Shown piece after piece: positions 54,537 through 63,139 of a stretch of 64,000 nt of DNA. Each line of letters opens with the position of its first letter. The first letter of the stretch is position 1. The position numbers and the translations under genes are program-made. This DNA is from Paenibacillus sp. 1_12. Its GTDB lineage: Bacteria; Bacillota; Bacilli; Paenibacillales; NBRC-103111. Location: positions 62,001 through 126,000 of the forward strand of contig NZ_FOTE01000002.1 of the NCBI RefSeq assembly GCF_900114475.1, given 5' to 3'. Under the pieces are notes generated by a model. That model saw nothing but the letters and a program-made list of their open reading frames with translations, made no database searches and was not told the origin of the DNA.

Positions 54537-55391
54537 CTACTTGCTGCTGCCATACAGAACAGCGGCTACTTCTTCGTCCATATGAAAAGCATGCTCGCGA
54601 GCAGGGAAGCTGCGGCTCTTTACTTCATCTACATATTGCTTTAAACCGCTGCGAATCGCTTCGCCCGTTTCTGCATAAACTTTGACAAATCGTTTGGGCG
54701 CCATATGGGATCCATAGCCTAATGCATCGTGGAATACCAGAACCTGCCCATCGCATCGCGGACCAGCACCAATACCGATCGTAGGAATCGATAACTGCTC
54801 TGTAATGTGCGCGGCTAGCTCCTCTGTTACGAGCTCAAGCACGATAGCATATGCTCCTGCCTGTTCCAGAGCTTTAGCTTCATCAAGCAGCTTGCGGGCT
54901 TGCTCCGAGCTTTTCCCTTGAATCTTATACCCGCCAATTTGATGAATCGACTGCGGTGTCAAACCGATGTGACCCATAACCGGAATACCTGCCCTTGTAC
55001 AGGCCACTACGGCTTCTGTGATTTCCAAGCCGCCTTCCATCTTCACGGAGTTGGCCAATCCCTCCTGCATAATACGAGCTGCATTACGCAGCGTTGTATC
55101 GATACTGCCGTGATACGTCATAAATGGAAGATCCGTCACGACAAAGGTTGATGTGGCCGCTCGCACAACGGAGCGTGTGTGATATATCATATCCTCTAAT
55201 GTAACGGGGATTGTGGATTCATATCCAAGAACAACATTACCCAGAGAGTCTCCAACCAGAATCGCATCAATACCCGCCTCCTCTGCCAACCGTGCAGAAG
55301 GATAATCATACGCCGTTATCACAGATATCGGATTTCCGTCTTGCTTCATTTTCTTAAATTTGGTAATCGTGTTCGCTTTGCGTTTATCCAT
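54537..55391 (-). CDS. panB: 3-methyl-2-oxobutanoate hydroxymethyltransferase PanB
   Basis: PanB makes ketopantoate from ketoisovalerate and methylene-tetrahydrofolate. The 284-residue TIM barrel has VGDSLGNVVLGYEST, DLPFMTYHGS, VKMEGG, MGHIGLTPQSIHQIGGYKIQG and GIGAGPRCDGQVLVFHD, all family signatures. AGGTG precedes the ATG. It is the first gene of panBCD. The birA terminator lies just upstream, so the pan operon should have its own promoter in the short space at 55392-55440. Confidence 0.98.
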   Translation of the reverse strand: MDKRKANTITKFKKMKQDGNPISVITAYDYPSARLAEEAGIDAILVGDSLGNVVLGYESTIPVTLEDMIYHTRSVVRAATSTFVVTDLPFMTYHGSIDTTLRNAARIMQEGLANSVKMEGGLEITEAVVACTRAGIPVMGHIGLTPQSIHQIGGYKIQGKSSEQARKLLDEAKALEQAGAYAIVLELVTEELAAHITEQLSIPTIGIGAGPRCDGQVLVFHDALGYGSHMAPKRFVKVYAETGEAIRSGLKQYVDEVKSRSFPAREHAFHMDEEVAAVLYGSSK

Positions 55392-55442
55392 GCTAACACC
55401 TGCTTTCCTATTGCTTAGGTTACCACTATCACAAACAAAAAA

Positions 55443-55471
55443 ACCTTTCAGCCAAGGATAGGCAAAAAGGT
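55443..55471 (-). terminator. Terminator upstream of panB
   Basis: ACCTTT-CA-GCC pairs with GGC-AA-AAAGGT around a seven-base loop, followed on the minus strand by seven T residues. It would end transcripts coming from birA. Confidence 0.75.
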
Positions 55472-55665
55472 CACATGAACAAACATCATATGATCCTTCT
55501 GTCTCGGTCCGTTAGGCTCAGAGCAGAATCCGACATATTCATAAAGCTTTTCAGTTGTGCCTCGTCGATCTCATATCCAATAAATGTGAGTGCAATTCAT
55601 CACTGATATCGCCTCATATTAACTTCATTATAACAAAAATTATATCCGACGAACAGACATTATTT

Positions 55666-56646
55666 TTACCTGGAGCCGAATTCCACATTACTTGAATACC
55701 ATTTTGTTAAGGAGCCGTCAGCAAGACGGACAACAAGAGCTCCGGTATCATCAATGCTTTCTGCCGTTGCCTCTACCCATCCTTGCGGCCCTTGCGAACG
55801 AACCGTACAGCCAAGTGATACATTCAGCGCTTCCCACAACAGCTTCACAGGTGTAAAACCTTGCTCATGATACAGCTCGTACAAGGTTTCCAGCTCAAGT
55901 AAAAACTGGCATAACAGCTGCGTACGATCAATCTTATGAGCGGCTTCTATGGACAAGGAGGTAGCTACTGATCTTAATTCTTCAGGAAAATCGTCCAAAT
56001 CCAGATTGACACTTATGCCGACACCTGCAATTACGTGCTGCAGCTTTTCTTCATCGGCACTCGATTCCAACAGAATACCGCTAATTTTTTTGCCCTCGAT
56101 CAACAGATCATTGGGCCACTTGATCCCAACGGGAAGCGAGGTCAGCTTACGAATCGATCGGCACAACGCAACGGCTACCAAGAGCGTAAGCTGAGGGGCA
56201 AATTGAAGGGGAATCCGCGGCTTCAATATCAGACTCATCCAAAGCCCTTTTCCTTTCGGGGAATGCCATTGACGCCCCATTCTGCCGCGGCCCGACGTTT
56301 GATGCTCAGCAATGACCAGTGTTCCCTCGTCAGCACCTTCAAGTACCATCGAATGCGCTAAAGTATTCGTGGATTCAACCTCATCATAATACAAAATTTT
56401 GCGTCCTAGCACCCGAGTCTCCAGCAGTTCCGAAATATGCTCGATATCCAGCTTCTCAGGCTTACTAATGAACCGATAACCCTTACGTGATACTGCTTCA
56501 AAGACATAACCCTCTGCGCGTAAACGCTCAATATGCTTCCATACCGCAGTACGACTGCATTCCAGCTTATTGCTCAACTCTTCACCAGAAAGAAATACAT
56601 CCGGATTACTGACAAATAATTGTACAAGTTGCTCATTTATATTCAT
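55666..56646 (-). CDS. birA: Bifunctional biotin-protein ligase and repressor BirA
   Basis: BirA attaches biotin to carboxylases and represses biotin genes. The 326-residue protein starts with a winged helix (about 8-60, with SGEELSNKLECSRTAVWKHIERLR), so it is the regulatory type. The biotin-AMP loop GRGRMGRQW lies at 119-127, and WPNDLLIEGKKISGILLE follows; an SH3-like C-domain ends the protein. It is 18 bases after cca. No BirA operator was seen in the window. Confidence 0.97.
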   Translation of the reverse strand: MNINEQLVQLFVSNPDVFLSGEELSNKLECSRTAVWKHIERLRAEGYVFEAVSRKGYRFISKPEKLDIEHISELLETRVLGRKILYYDEVESTNTLAHSMVLEGADEGTLVIAEHQTSGRGRMGRQWHSPKGKGLWMSLILKPRIPLQFAPQLTLLVAVALCRSIRKLTSLPVGIKWPNDLLIEGKKISGILLESSADEEKLQHVIAGVGISVNLDLDDFPEELRSVATSLSIEAAHKIDRTQLLCQFLLELETLYELYHEQGFTPVKLLWEALNVSLGCTVRSQGPQGWVEATAESIDDTGALVVRLADGSLTKWYSSNVEFGSR

Positions 56647-56663
56647 TCATTCGTACCGCTTTC

Positions 56664-57962
56664 TTACAGATTATGTTGATTGACGAACCGGACTGCCTCC
56701 ACTATAAGCAGATCGGATTCATTCGGTAGTCGCCCAAGCGCAGTTTCCTGCAATAAGTGCTTGAGAACCTCCGTCACCCACGGCCCCGGAGGTTTGTCCA
56801 TATGGGCAAGCAGCTCCTTACCTCCGACCTGAAGCTGCTTCAGACTGTCTACGACCAAGGTGTCGAGCCATTCCACCCCGCGTTTAAGTAAAACAGAGCT
56901 TGTCACAGCATCTATGCCTTGACTTTCCATCCATTGGGGATCAACAGTCAAAATAGCATGAAGTGTAAGACATGCTTCTTTACCGTAAGCCAAGGCCCCG
57001 AGCTTCCACAACAGTTCAAGCTTTTTCTCATGCATTAGCCCCTGCTTAAATTCGTCCGTAATCAGGAGCATCTCATCCCTAAGCGAATAGGTTACAGCTG
57101 CGACCCTATAAATCCTTTTTATCTGCTCCGTTGAAAAGGTAAGCACTCTCATATCCGCTTCGATTTCAGCAGCATTCAAACCGATAGACACATATAAATA
57201 CGTCCAACGCGCAGCTGGAGCCGATAACAAATGTATAGCAGCCGGCATATGCTTTTGATCCAACCAAGCTAACTTCAATGCTTGCTTTGTTTCCCGGAGA
57301 ATACCACTCGCAGCTAGCAAACCGAGAGCTTTGACCGGATCCGCTCCTGCAATCATCCGTTCCAGTTCCATACGGACCCGCTCCATCGCAATATGCTTGA
57401 GAAGCCGGGAATGCTCACACAGAGCCCTCCACGTTTCCGCCTCTACCTCCAAGCCATATTCAGCGGAAAATCGAATACAACGAAGCATACGCAGCGCGTC
57501 CTCGGTGAAACGTTCTGAAGCGTTGCCTACACATCTTAGAAGCCCATGCTCAATATCCGCTAGACCACCAAAAGGATCAATTAATTTTCCTTGCTGATCC
57601 AGAGCCATGGCATTCATCGTAAAATCACGCCGCTGTAGGTCTTCATACAGACTGTCAATAAACTGCACCTCGGTAGGACGACGAAATTGCTCATACTCGG
57701 ACTCTTTACGGAAGGTCGTCACCTCATACATATGGGCTCCAATAACAACCGTAACCGTACCATGCTGTAACCCTGTTGGAATCGTCCGTTCAAAGAGATC
57801 CAGCACCTGCTGGGGCTTGGCTGAGGTAGCAATATCATAATCCTTGACGGCACGGAGCAGCTGCTTGTCACGCACACAACCACCAACCAAATAAGCCTCG
57901 AATCCATGATCCTGCAGCTTCGTAAGAACAGTATAAGCCCCTTGCTCCATAATCTCCTTCAT
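56664..57962 (-). CDS. cca: CCA tRNA nucleotidyltransferase
   Basis: Cca adds or repairs the CCA end of tRNAs. The 432-residue class II enzyme has VGGCVRD at 26-32 and DYDIATSA at 41-48 with the two metal-binding Asp residues. It also has RRDFTMNAMA at 111-120 and TEDALRMLRCIRFSAEYGLEVEAET, the C-motif. The usual GGAVRD reads GGCVRD here. The start is placed at 57962; an ATG four codons later is almost equally good because AAGGA sequences precede both. It lies between bshA and birA as in Bacillus subtilis. Confidence 0.97.
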   Translation of the reverse strand: MKEIMEQGAYTVLTKLQDHGFEAYLVGGCVRDKQLLRAVKDYDIATSAKPQQVLDLFERTIPTGLQHGTVTVVIGAHMYEVTTFRKESEYEQFRRPTEVQFIDSLYEDLQRRDFTMNAMALDQQGKLIDPFGGLADIEHGLLRCVGNASERFTEDALRMLRCIRFSAEYGLEVEAETWRALCEHSRLLKHIAMERVRMELERMIAGADPVKALGLLAASGILRETKQALKLAWLDQKHMPAAIHLLSAPAARWTYLYVSIGLNAAEIEADMRVLTFSTEQIKRIYRVAAVTYSLRDEMLLITDEFKQGLMHEKKLELLWKLGALAYGKEACLTLHAILTVDPQWMESQGIDAVTSSVLLKRGVEWLDTLVVDSLKQLQVGGKELLAHMDKPPGPWVTEVLKHLLQETALGRLPNESDLLIVEAVRFVNQHNL

Positions 57963-57970
57963 TCCTTCAC

Positions 57971-59140
57971 TTAACAGTTTAACGGTCTTAGTTTAATTTC
58001 ATCGGGAATCGGGAGTCCAAGTACACGATAGTACATTTCTTCATATTGTTGGGTTATAAGATCATTACAGAACGTATAGCGTGCCCGATATAAACAGGCT
58101 TCAGTCACTTTCTCATATAATGCAGTGTCTGTAAGCAGCTGCTTCGTATATTGTGCCATTTGATCAATATCACCGATATCCGCCAAAAATCCAGATTCTC
58201 CATGTACGATCAGCTCTGGGATTCCCCCTGTATTGGATGCTACTGTAGGTACCCCACAAGCCATTGCCTCAAGTGCTACCAGTCCAAAGCTTTCCTTTTC
58301 CGAAGGAAGCAGCATCACATCAGATAACGACAGCAATTGTGCCACATCATCCTGCTTACCGCAGAATGTAACCCGGTCCAGCAAGCCCAGCTCTTTTACC
58401 CTACACAATACTTTGGATAACTCCGGCCCTTCACCCACAAATAAAAGACGACTTGGTACATCCTTGGATACTTGATTGAAAATTTCAACTACGTCGGTTA
58501 CCCGCTTAACTGGTCGAAAGTTAGAAATATGTATTAATATTTTCTCATCCGGCTGGGCAAATTCTTTACGCAGCGCTGTCACTTCTCTTGGATAGTACAC
58601 TCGTTTATCCACAAAATTATAGGCCAAATCGATTGGTTTATCTATGGAAAGCAGCTTACGCGTCTCATCAATTAAATCCTGTGATACTGCGGTTACGGCA
58701 TCACTCTGATTAATTGCAAACCGAATCAAATCGCTCAGCGACTCATCCTGTGCCAATACGGTAATATCCGTACCGTGCAAGGTTGTCACCACCTTCAACT
58801 GATTACCAACCATCTGCTTTGCCAGCAACGCACAAACTGCATGCGGAATGGCATAATGCACATGCAGTAAGTCCAGACCTTCCAGTTGGGCCACTTGTGC
58901 CAGCTTACTCGCAAGAGACAGATCATAAGGAGGATATTTAAACACATAATAATCGTTCACTTCTACCTCATGATAAAAAATGTTTCGATCAAATTTACCC
59001 AATCGAAATGGCATGCTATGTGTTATAAAATGGACCTCGTGGCCTTTTTCCGCCAACAGCTTGCCGAGCTCCGTCGCTACCACTCCAGAGCCTCCGAGCG
59101 TCGGATAACAGGTAATTCCAATTTTAAGACGTTCCTTCAT
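57971..59140 (-). CDS. bshA: Bacillithiol glycosyltransferase BshA
   Basis: BshA is the GT4 enzyme that joins GlcNAc to L-malate, the first step of bacillithiol synthesis. I start it at ATG 59140, seven bases after GGAGG, giving 389 residues. GITCYPTLGGSGVVATELG is the N-terminal loop, DLLHVHYAIPHA follows, and EKESFGLVALEAMACGVP is the GT4 donor motif. With bshB1 directly upstream it shows that the organism makes bacillithiol; bshC is not in the window. Confidence 0.97.
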   Translation of the reverse strand: MKERLKIGITCYPTLGGSGVVATELGKLLAEKGHEVHFITHSMPFRLGKFDRNIFYHEVEVNDYYVFKYPPYDLSLASKLAQVAQLEGLDLLHVHYAIPHAVCALLAKQMVGNQLKVVTTLHGTDITVLAQDESLSDLIRFAINQSDAVTAVSQDLIDETRKLLSIDKPIDLAYNFVDKRVYYPREVTALRKEFAQPDEKILIHISNFRPVKRVTDVVEIFNQVSKDVPSRLLFVGEGPELSKVLCRVKELGLLDRVTFCGKQDDVAQLLSLSDVMLLPSEKESFGLVALEAMACGVPTVASNTGGIPELIVHGESGFLADIGDIDQMAQYTKQLLTDTALYEKVTEACLYRARYTFCNDLITQQYEEMYYRVLGLPIPDEIKLRPLNC

Positions 59141-59180
59141 GGGAATTCCTCCATACATTAAATTGCAAGCTTGAGTATAA

Positions 59181-59879
59181 TTAAAATTGTTGAATAAGAT
59201 AAGGTACTTTAGTCACGAAGCCTTCCGCAAAAGCTAACATGCGTTTCTGGCCCAACATCCGGTCTTTAGCAACGATTCGTTCCAGATACCCCTGATTGAG
59301 TGGGGTATGGACATAGTCATTGTGGCTTCCAACGGTTTCAAATTGAGATCGGTAAGCTTGCAGAGCCTTCATTTTCAGCTCATGTACGTCGGAAATATCA
59401 ACAAGTAAATCACTTTCAAATACATCATTAATAAAATAAAAATACAAGGCTTCTACCGTATGTGCCTCGGTTTCTGGCTCATAACGTCGAAGCTTCGCAT
59501 TAAATACCGCTTCTTGGACCAATTTGCTGCAGGCAATATGATCGGGATGACGATCCTCCCAATAAGGTGCAAAAACAACGCGCGGCTTGTGCTTGCGGAT
59601 TTCTTGCGTTAAAGCTGCAATCTGCTGAGCATTCATCCACAAGCCCCGATCCGGTAAACCAAGGTTGCTGCGCACAGCCAACCCCAAATCAGCCGATGCC
59701 AATTTAGCTTCCTGCTGACGGATTTCTACAGTACCGTTGGAGGACATCTCCGCATAAGTTAAATCACAGATACCTACGCGGCGACCTGCTGCAGTATGCT
59801 TGCAAATAGTCCCTCCCATTCCGATTTCTGCATCGTCCGGGTGCGCGCCAAAGACAAGCATATCCAGAGATGAGCTCAT
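59181..59879 (-). CDS. bshB1: N-acetyl-alpha-D-glucosaminyl L-malate deacetylase BshB1
   Basis: BshB1 removes acetate from GlcNAc-malate, the second bacillithiol step. The 232-residue zinc enzyme of the PIG-L family has AHPDDAEIG at 12-20 (His13, Asp16) and [13 protein letters not shown], which supplies the third zinc ligand. NSNG-type and SHNDYVHTP loops follow. The start overlaps the mgsA stop by four bases. Confidence 0.96.
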   Translation of the reverse strand: MSSSLDMLVFGAHPDDAEIGMGGTICKHTAAGRRVGICDLTYAEMSSNGTVEIRQQEAKLASADLGLAVRSNLGLPDRGLWMNAQQIAALTQEIRKHKPRVVFAPYWEDRHPDHIACSKLVQEAVFNAKLRRYEPETEAHTVEALYFYFINDVFESDLLVDISDVHELKMKALQAYRSQFETVGSHNDYVHTPLNQGYLERIVAKDRMLGQKRMLAFAEGFVTKVPYLIQQF

Positions 59880-60295
59880 AAAAGCTCACCTGGCTTATAC
59901 TTGTGTACTAATTCTCGCCATGCAAAGTCCCCGCGTTCAAGCGCCTTAACCAAAATTTCCGCGGTCGCTATATTCGTTGCGCATGGAATTCCTTGCACAT
60001 CGCATAGACGAAGCAAAGCAGTAATATCCGGCTCATGCGGTTGTGCCATTAAAGGGTCACGCAAGAAAATAATCAGATCCATTTCATTGGTCGCCACCAT
60101 AGCACCAATTTGCTGATCGCCGCCAAGAGGTCCTGACATGAAGCGGTGAATGGAAAGTTTGGTCGTATCCATAATTCGAGTGCCCGTTGTACCTGTAGCG
60201 AATAAAATATGATTTTCAAAAACCGTCTCATAAGCGATGATAAAGTTTACCATCTCGTCCTTTTTACGGTCATGTGCAATCAGTGCGATGTTCAT
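59876..60295 (-). CDS. mgsA: Methylglyoxal synthase
   Basis: MgsA turns dihydroxyacetone phosphate into methylglyoxal. The 139-residue protein has [23 protein letters not shown] and the signature [12 protein letters not shown], with a catalytic Asp in the next [10 protein letters not shown]. It stands between dapB and bshB1 as in Bacillus subtilis. Its pairing with bacillithiol genes makes sense because bacillithiol helps remove methylglyoxal. Confidence 0.97.
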   Translation of the reverse strand: MNIALIAHDRKKDEMVNFIIAYETVFENHILFATGTTGTRIMDTTKLSIHRFMSGPLGGDQQIGAMVATNEMDLIIFLRDPLMAQPHEPDITALLRLCDVQGIPCATNIATAEILVKALERGDFAWRELVHKYKPGELL

Positions 60296-60317
60296 CTCAT
60301 TAAATCTCCTCTGCGCC

Positions 60318-61121
60318 TTAATCTATAAAATGCTCAAAACCGTAAACAATTCCTGTCAATTCCATCACCTTGTTTACTGCTACCTTAACTCCTGGCATAT
60401 AACCTGCACGATCATAGGAATCATGTCTTATTTTCAATGTTTGGCCAAATGCTCCAAAAATAACCTCCTGTTGAGCAAACACTCCAGGAAGGCGTACACT
60501 ATGTATCCGAAAACCGTCGTATAGTCCGCCGCGTGAGCCTTCGATCGTTTCCGTTTCATTCGGATTTCCTTGACGCATTTCTTCACGGCTTTGTGAAATC
60601 ATCTCAGCTGTTTTAACAGCTGTACCTGAGGGCGCATCCAGCTTCTGGTCCCCATGATACTCGATAATTTCCAGATTAGGCATGTACTTAGCTGCCTGTG
60701 CAGCAAATTTCATCATAAGAATAGCCCCAATTGAGAAGTTGGGAGCTATAATACCGCCAATACCCTGTGCTTTACATTGCTTGTCAAACTCTTCAATATC
60801 CTCAGGTGTAAAGCCCGTTGTCCCAATAACAGGACGCACTTTATATTTAATAGCCAAGGCCGTATTAGCGACCACGGAATGAGGCGTAGTAAAATCAACC
60901 AATACATCTGGTTTCCCTTCAACAAGTGCCAATTCCAAATCATTCGTAATCATAATACCGCAAGGTTCAAGACCAACTGCTCGACCAGCGTCCAATGACG
61001 AGTCAGCCGAGTGGCTTACTGCTGCCACGAGCTCCAGACTCGCATCCTCCAACACCATCTTAACAACCTCACGGCCCATACGACCGCTCGCTCCAGCTAC
61101 TGCAACACGAATTTTACTCAT
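60318..61121 (-). CDS. dapB: 4-hydroxy-tetrahydrodipicolinate reductase DapB
   Basis: DapB reduces hydroxy-tetrahydrodipicolinate with NAD(P)H on the way to meso-diaminopimelate, which MurE uses. The 267-residue protein has VAGASGRMG (8-16), TTPHSV, GTTGF, and [15 protein letters not shown], in which the catalytic His and Lys are kept. The second His of the usual HHxxK motif is Gly, read from codon GGG. The ribosome site is AAAGGA before the ATG. It follows a TPR gene by 18 bases. Confidence 0.97.
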   Translation of the reverse strand: MSKIRVAVAGASGRMGREVVKMVLEDASLELVAAVSHSADSSLDAGRAVGLEPCGIMITNDLELALVEGKPDVLVDFTTPHSVVANTALAIKYKVRPVIGTTGFTPEDIEEFDKQCKAQGIGGIIAPNFSIGAILMMKFAAQAAKYMPNLEIIEYHGDQKLDAPSGTAVKTAEMISQSREEMRQGNPNETETIEGSRGGLYDGFRIHSVRLPGVFAQQEVIFGAFGQTLKIRHDSYDRAGYMPGVKVAVNKVMELTGIVYGFEHFID

Positions 61122-61139
61122 CTATATCCAATCCTTTCG

Positions 61140-61664
61140 TCATTCATTCGAATCATTATTTTTATTTTTTAATCGCTGCTGATATTCCAGCATTAGACGC
61201 CTCCCCACTTCATGCTGCGGATCCAGCTCAAGCAATGTGTGAATGGCACTGATGGCTTGGTCATATTCCTTAAGCATAGCGTAACCATGGCCAAGCAGCA
61301 AATAGGCTTCCAAACACAATGAGTCCAGCTCTATTGCGCGCTTCAGTAACGAAACAGCCAACCAAAGCTGCGCTTCGTTTTCAGTTAAATGGCGTTCTGC
61401 CTTAAGAATAAACGCCTTGGCCTGAAGATTTTGGAGGTGTAATTGATAGGTAGTCTCTCGACCATCCATTTGAACAGCCTGCCTCGCGTGTTCAATTGCT
61501 TTGTTAAGCTTATTGCTCCTGGCATAGGTAATCGATAACTTATAATGAAAGGCAGCGTTGTGAGGATTCATTGCAATCGCCTGCCCAAACCATTCAACTG
61601 CTTGCTCAAAATCGTGCATTAAAATTGACTCATAGGCCTTCTTGATCTGCTCTTCTCCATCCAT
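61140..61664 (-). CDS. Tetratricopeptide-repeat protein
   Basis: From ATG 61664 (AAGGGA about ten bases upstream) the protein has 174 residues, with at least three TPR units: DFEQAVEWFGQAIAMNPHN, NKLNKAIEHARQAVQMDG and LAVSLLKRAIELDSL, and then KEYDQAISAIHTLLELDPQH. It has no signal peptide. Such proteins act as scaffolds; partners are unknown. The genes ypjD and dapB are adjacent in Bacillus subtilis, so this is an insertion in the conserved order. Confidence 0.88.
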   Translation of the reverse strand: MDGEEQIKKAYESILMHDFEQAVEWFGQAIAMNPHNAAFHYKLSITYARSNKLNKAIEHARQAVQMDGRETTYQLHLQNLQAKAFILKAERHLTENEAQLWLAVSLLKRAIELDSLCLEAYLLLGHGYAMLKEYDQAISAIHTLLELDPQHEVGRRLMLEYQQRLKNKNNDSNE

Positions 61665-61709
61665 GCTGCCCATTCCCTTCTACAAAGGTGATGGTTCAGC
61701 ATATGATAA

Positions 61710-62048
61710 TCACTCCGTATCGGTGTTTATTTTTGTCCAACGATCTGCATCTCGGGTCCGAAATTTGTGCATAATTTTATCATGCGCCTCTGTAAGATCC
61801 AGCCCCAAAGAATTTGCAAAACATATCGTAATAAACAAAATATCACCCAACTCAAGCTCAATTGAGTTGTCAGCTTCAGAGGATTTTTTGGGCTTTTCCC
61901 CAAACTGATGATTGACCTCGCGAGCAAGCTCGCCAACCTCTTCGGACATCCGCGCCAGCATGGACAATGGACTAAAATAACCCTCTTTATACTGTGATAT
62001 GTAAGCATCTACTTCCTGCTGCAGCTCTGCGAGCGTCCGTTCTGTCAT
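61710..62048 (-). CDS. ypjD: MazG-like nucleotide pyrophosphohydrolase YpjD
   Basis: I start this at ATG 62048, giving 112 residues, the size of Bacillus YpjD. The frame continues to 62132 but the extra 28 residues have no ribosome site. EEVGELAREVNHQFGEKPKK and ELGDILFITICFANSLGLDL hold the metal-binding Glu and Asp residues (ExxE and ExxD) of the MazG fold. It hydrolyses nucleoside triphosphates to monophosphates, perhaps as a house-cleaning enzyme. It leads the dapB operon. Confidence 0.93.
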   Translation of the reverse strand: MTERTLAELQQEVDAYISQYKEGYFSPLSMLARMSEEVGELAREVNHQFGEKPKKSSEADNSIELELGDILFITICFANSLGLDLTEAHDKIMHKFRTRDADRWTKINTDTE

Positions 62049-62268
62049 TGCGAAATCGTCACCAACCTTATTTAAATAACCGCTAATTTCAGGACTGAAT
62101 GGATAAAATACCTCTCGTTTCAAGCCCTTCATTCCATGTTATCGCAAACAGGATAGGATGACAAATTTTTTTTGAGTGTTTATTAGACATACTAAAGAAA
62201 AACATCCGGAGATTCATTCGCACTCTACCGTACTGCTGGTAAAATGATTGAGGAGGCCTTGTTAATTA

Positions 62269-63138
62269 ATGCAAATAAAAGCTGGAATCAACTGGCTGCA
62301 ATCCATTCTTCCCATTATAATCGGGACAGCCATATACGCCTTCGGACTGCACTATTTTATAATACCCAATCGTTTAATGGAAGGCGGAATAACCGGTATA
62401 GCCTTGCTTATTAACTATGTTTTTCATATCCCACTTTCCATAACGACCTTAGTGATCAATATTCCCCTGTTTATCGCAGCCTGGAAAATATTCGGAAGAG
62501 AATCTATGATCTACACGGTTACTGGAACGCTCTCGCTTACTTTTTTTTTATGGGTGATGGAGCGGCTGATTGTTAGTGGGTGGGTGTTACCTTTTCGAAC
62601 GGAGCAGGATTTCTTTCTTGTAACGGCGTATGCCGGACTTACGCTTGGGGTAGGTTTGGGAATTGTATTTCGTTTTGGAGGAACAACCGGAGGCACAGAT
62701 ATTATAGCGAGAATTGTGCAAAAATGGAAAGGCTGGAGTATTGGACAGATCATTCTTCTTTTCGATGCAATTGTCATTGGTTCTGCCATTTTTTTTATTC
62801 CCAAGGAACAAATCTTATATACCTTTGTGGCCGTGTTTATTACGAGCAAGGTAATCGATATTATAATTGAAGGTGCGTATGCAGCACATGCATTTACGAT
62901 TATTTCCGACCATGCTGAGCAGCTAGTCAGTATCATCACATCACAGACCGATCGTGGTGCCACTTTAATCCCTGCTTATGGCGGCTACTCTAAAACACCA
63001 AAGAATATGGTCTACTGCGTCGTCTACCGTCAAGAAATGAAAAGGCTCAAAGACTTGATCCGAAACGTTGATCCTCGCGCTTTCATCATTATCAACGAGG
63101 TACATGACGTACTTGGAGAAGGCTTTAAGCCTGAATAG
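62269..63138 (+). CDS. ypjC: YitT/DUF2179 family membrane protein YpjC
   Basis: The 289-residue protein has about five membrane helices in the first 200 residues, including the family motif RFGGTTGGTDIIA, and a C-terminal cytoplasmic DUF2179 domain (about 205-285, with TLIPAYGGYSKTPKNMVYCVV). Its function is unknown; related YitT proteins may be transporters. AGGAGG lies about 12 bases before the ATG. It is the only plus-strand gene in this end of the window, and its stop is one base from the stop of converging ypjB, with no visible terminator between. Confidence 0.92.
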   Translation: MQIKAGINWLQSILPIIIGTAIYAFGLHYFIIPNRLMEGGITGIALLINYVFHIPLSITTLVINIPLFIAAWKIFGRESMIYTVTGTLSLTFFLWVMERLIVSGWVLPFRTEQDFFLVTAYAGLTLGVGLGIVFRFGGTTGGTDIIARIVQKWKGWSIGQIILLFDAIVIGSAIFFIPKEQILYTFVAVFITSKVIDIIIEGAYAAHAFTIISDHAEQLVSIITSQTDRGATLIPAYGGYSKTPKNMVYCVVYRQEMKRLKDLIRNVDPRAFIIINEVHDVLGEGFKPE

Positions 63139-63139
63139 C

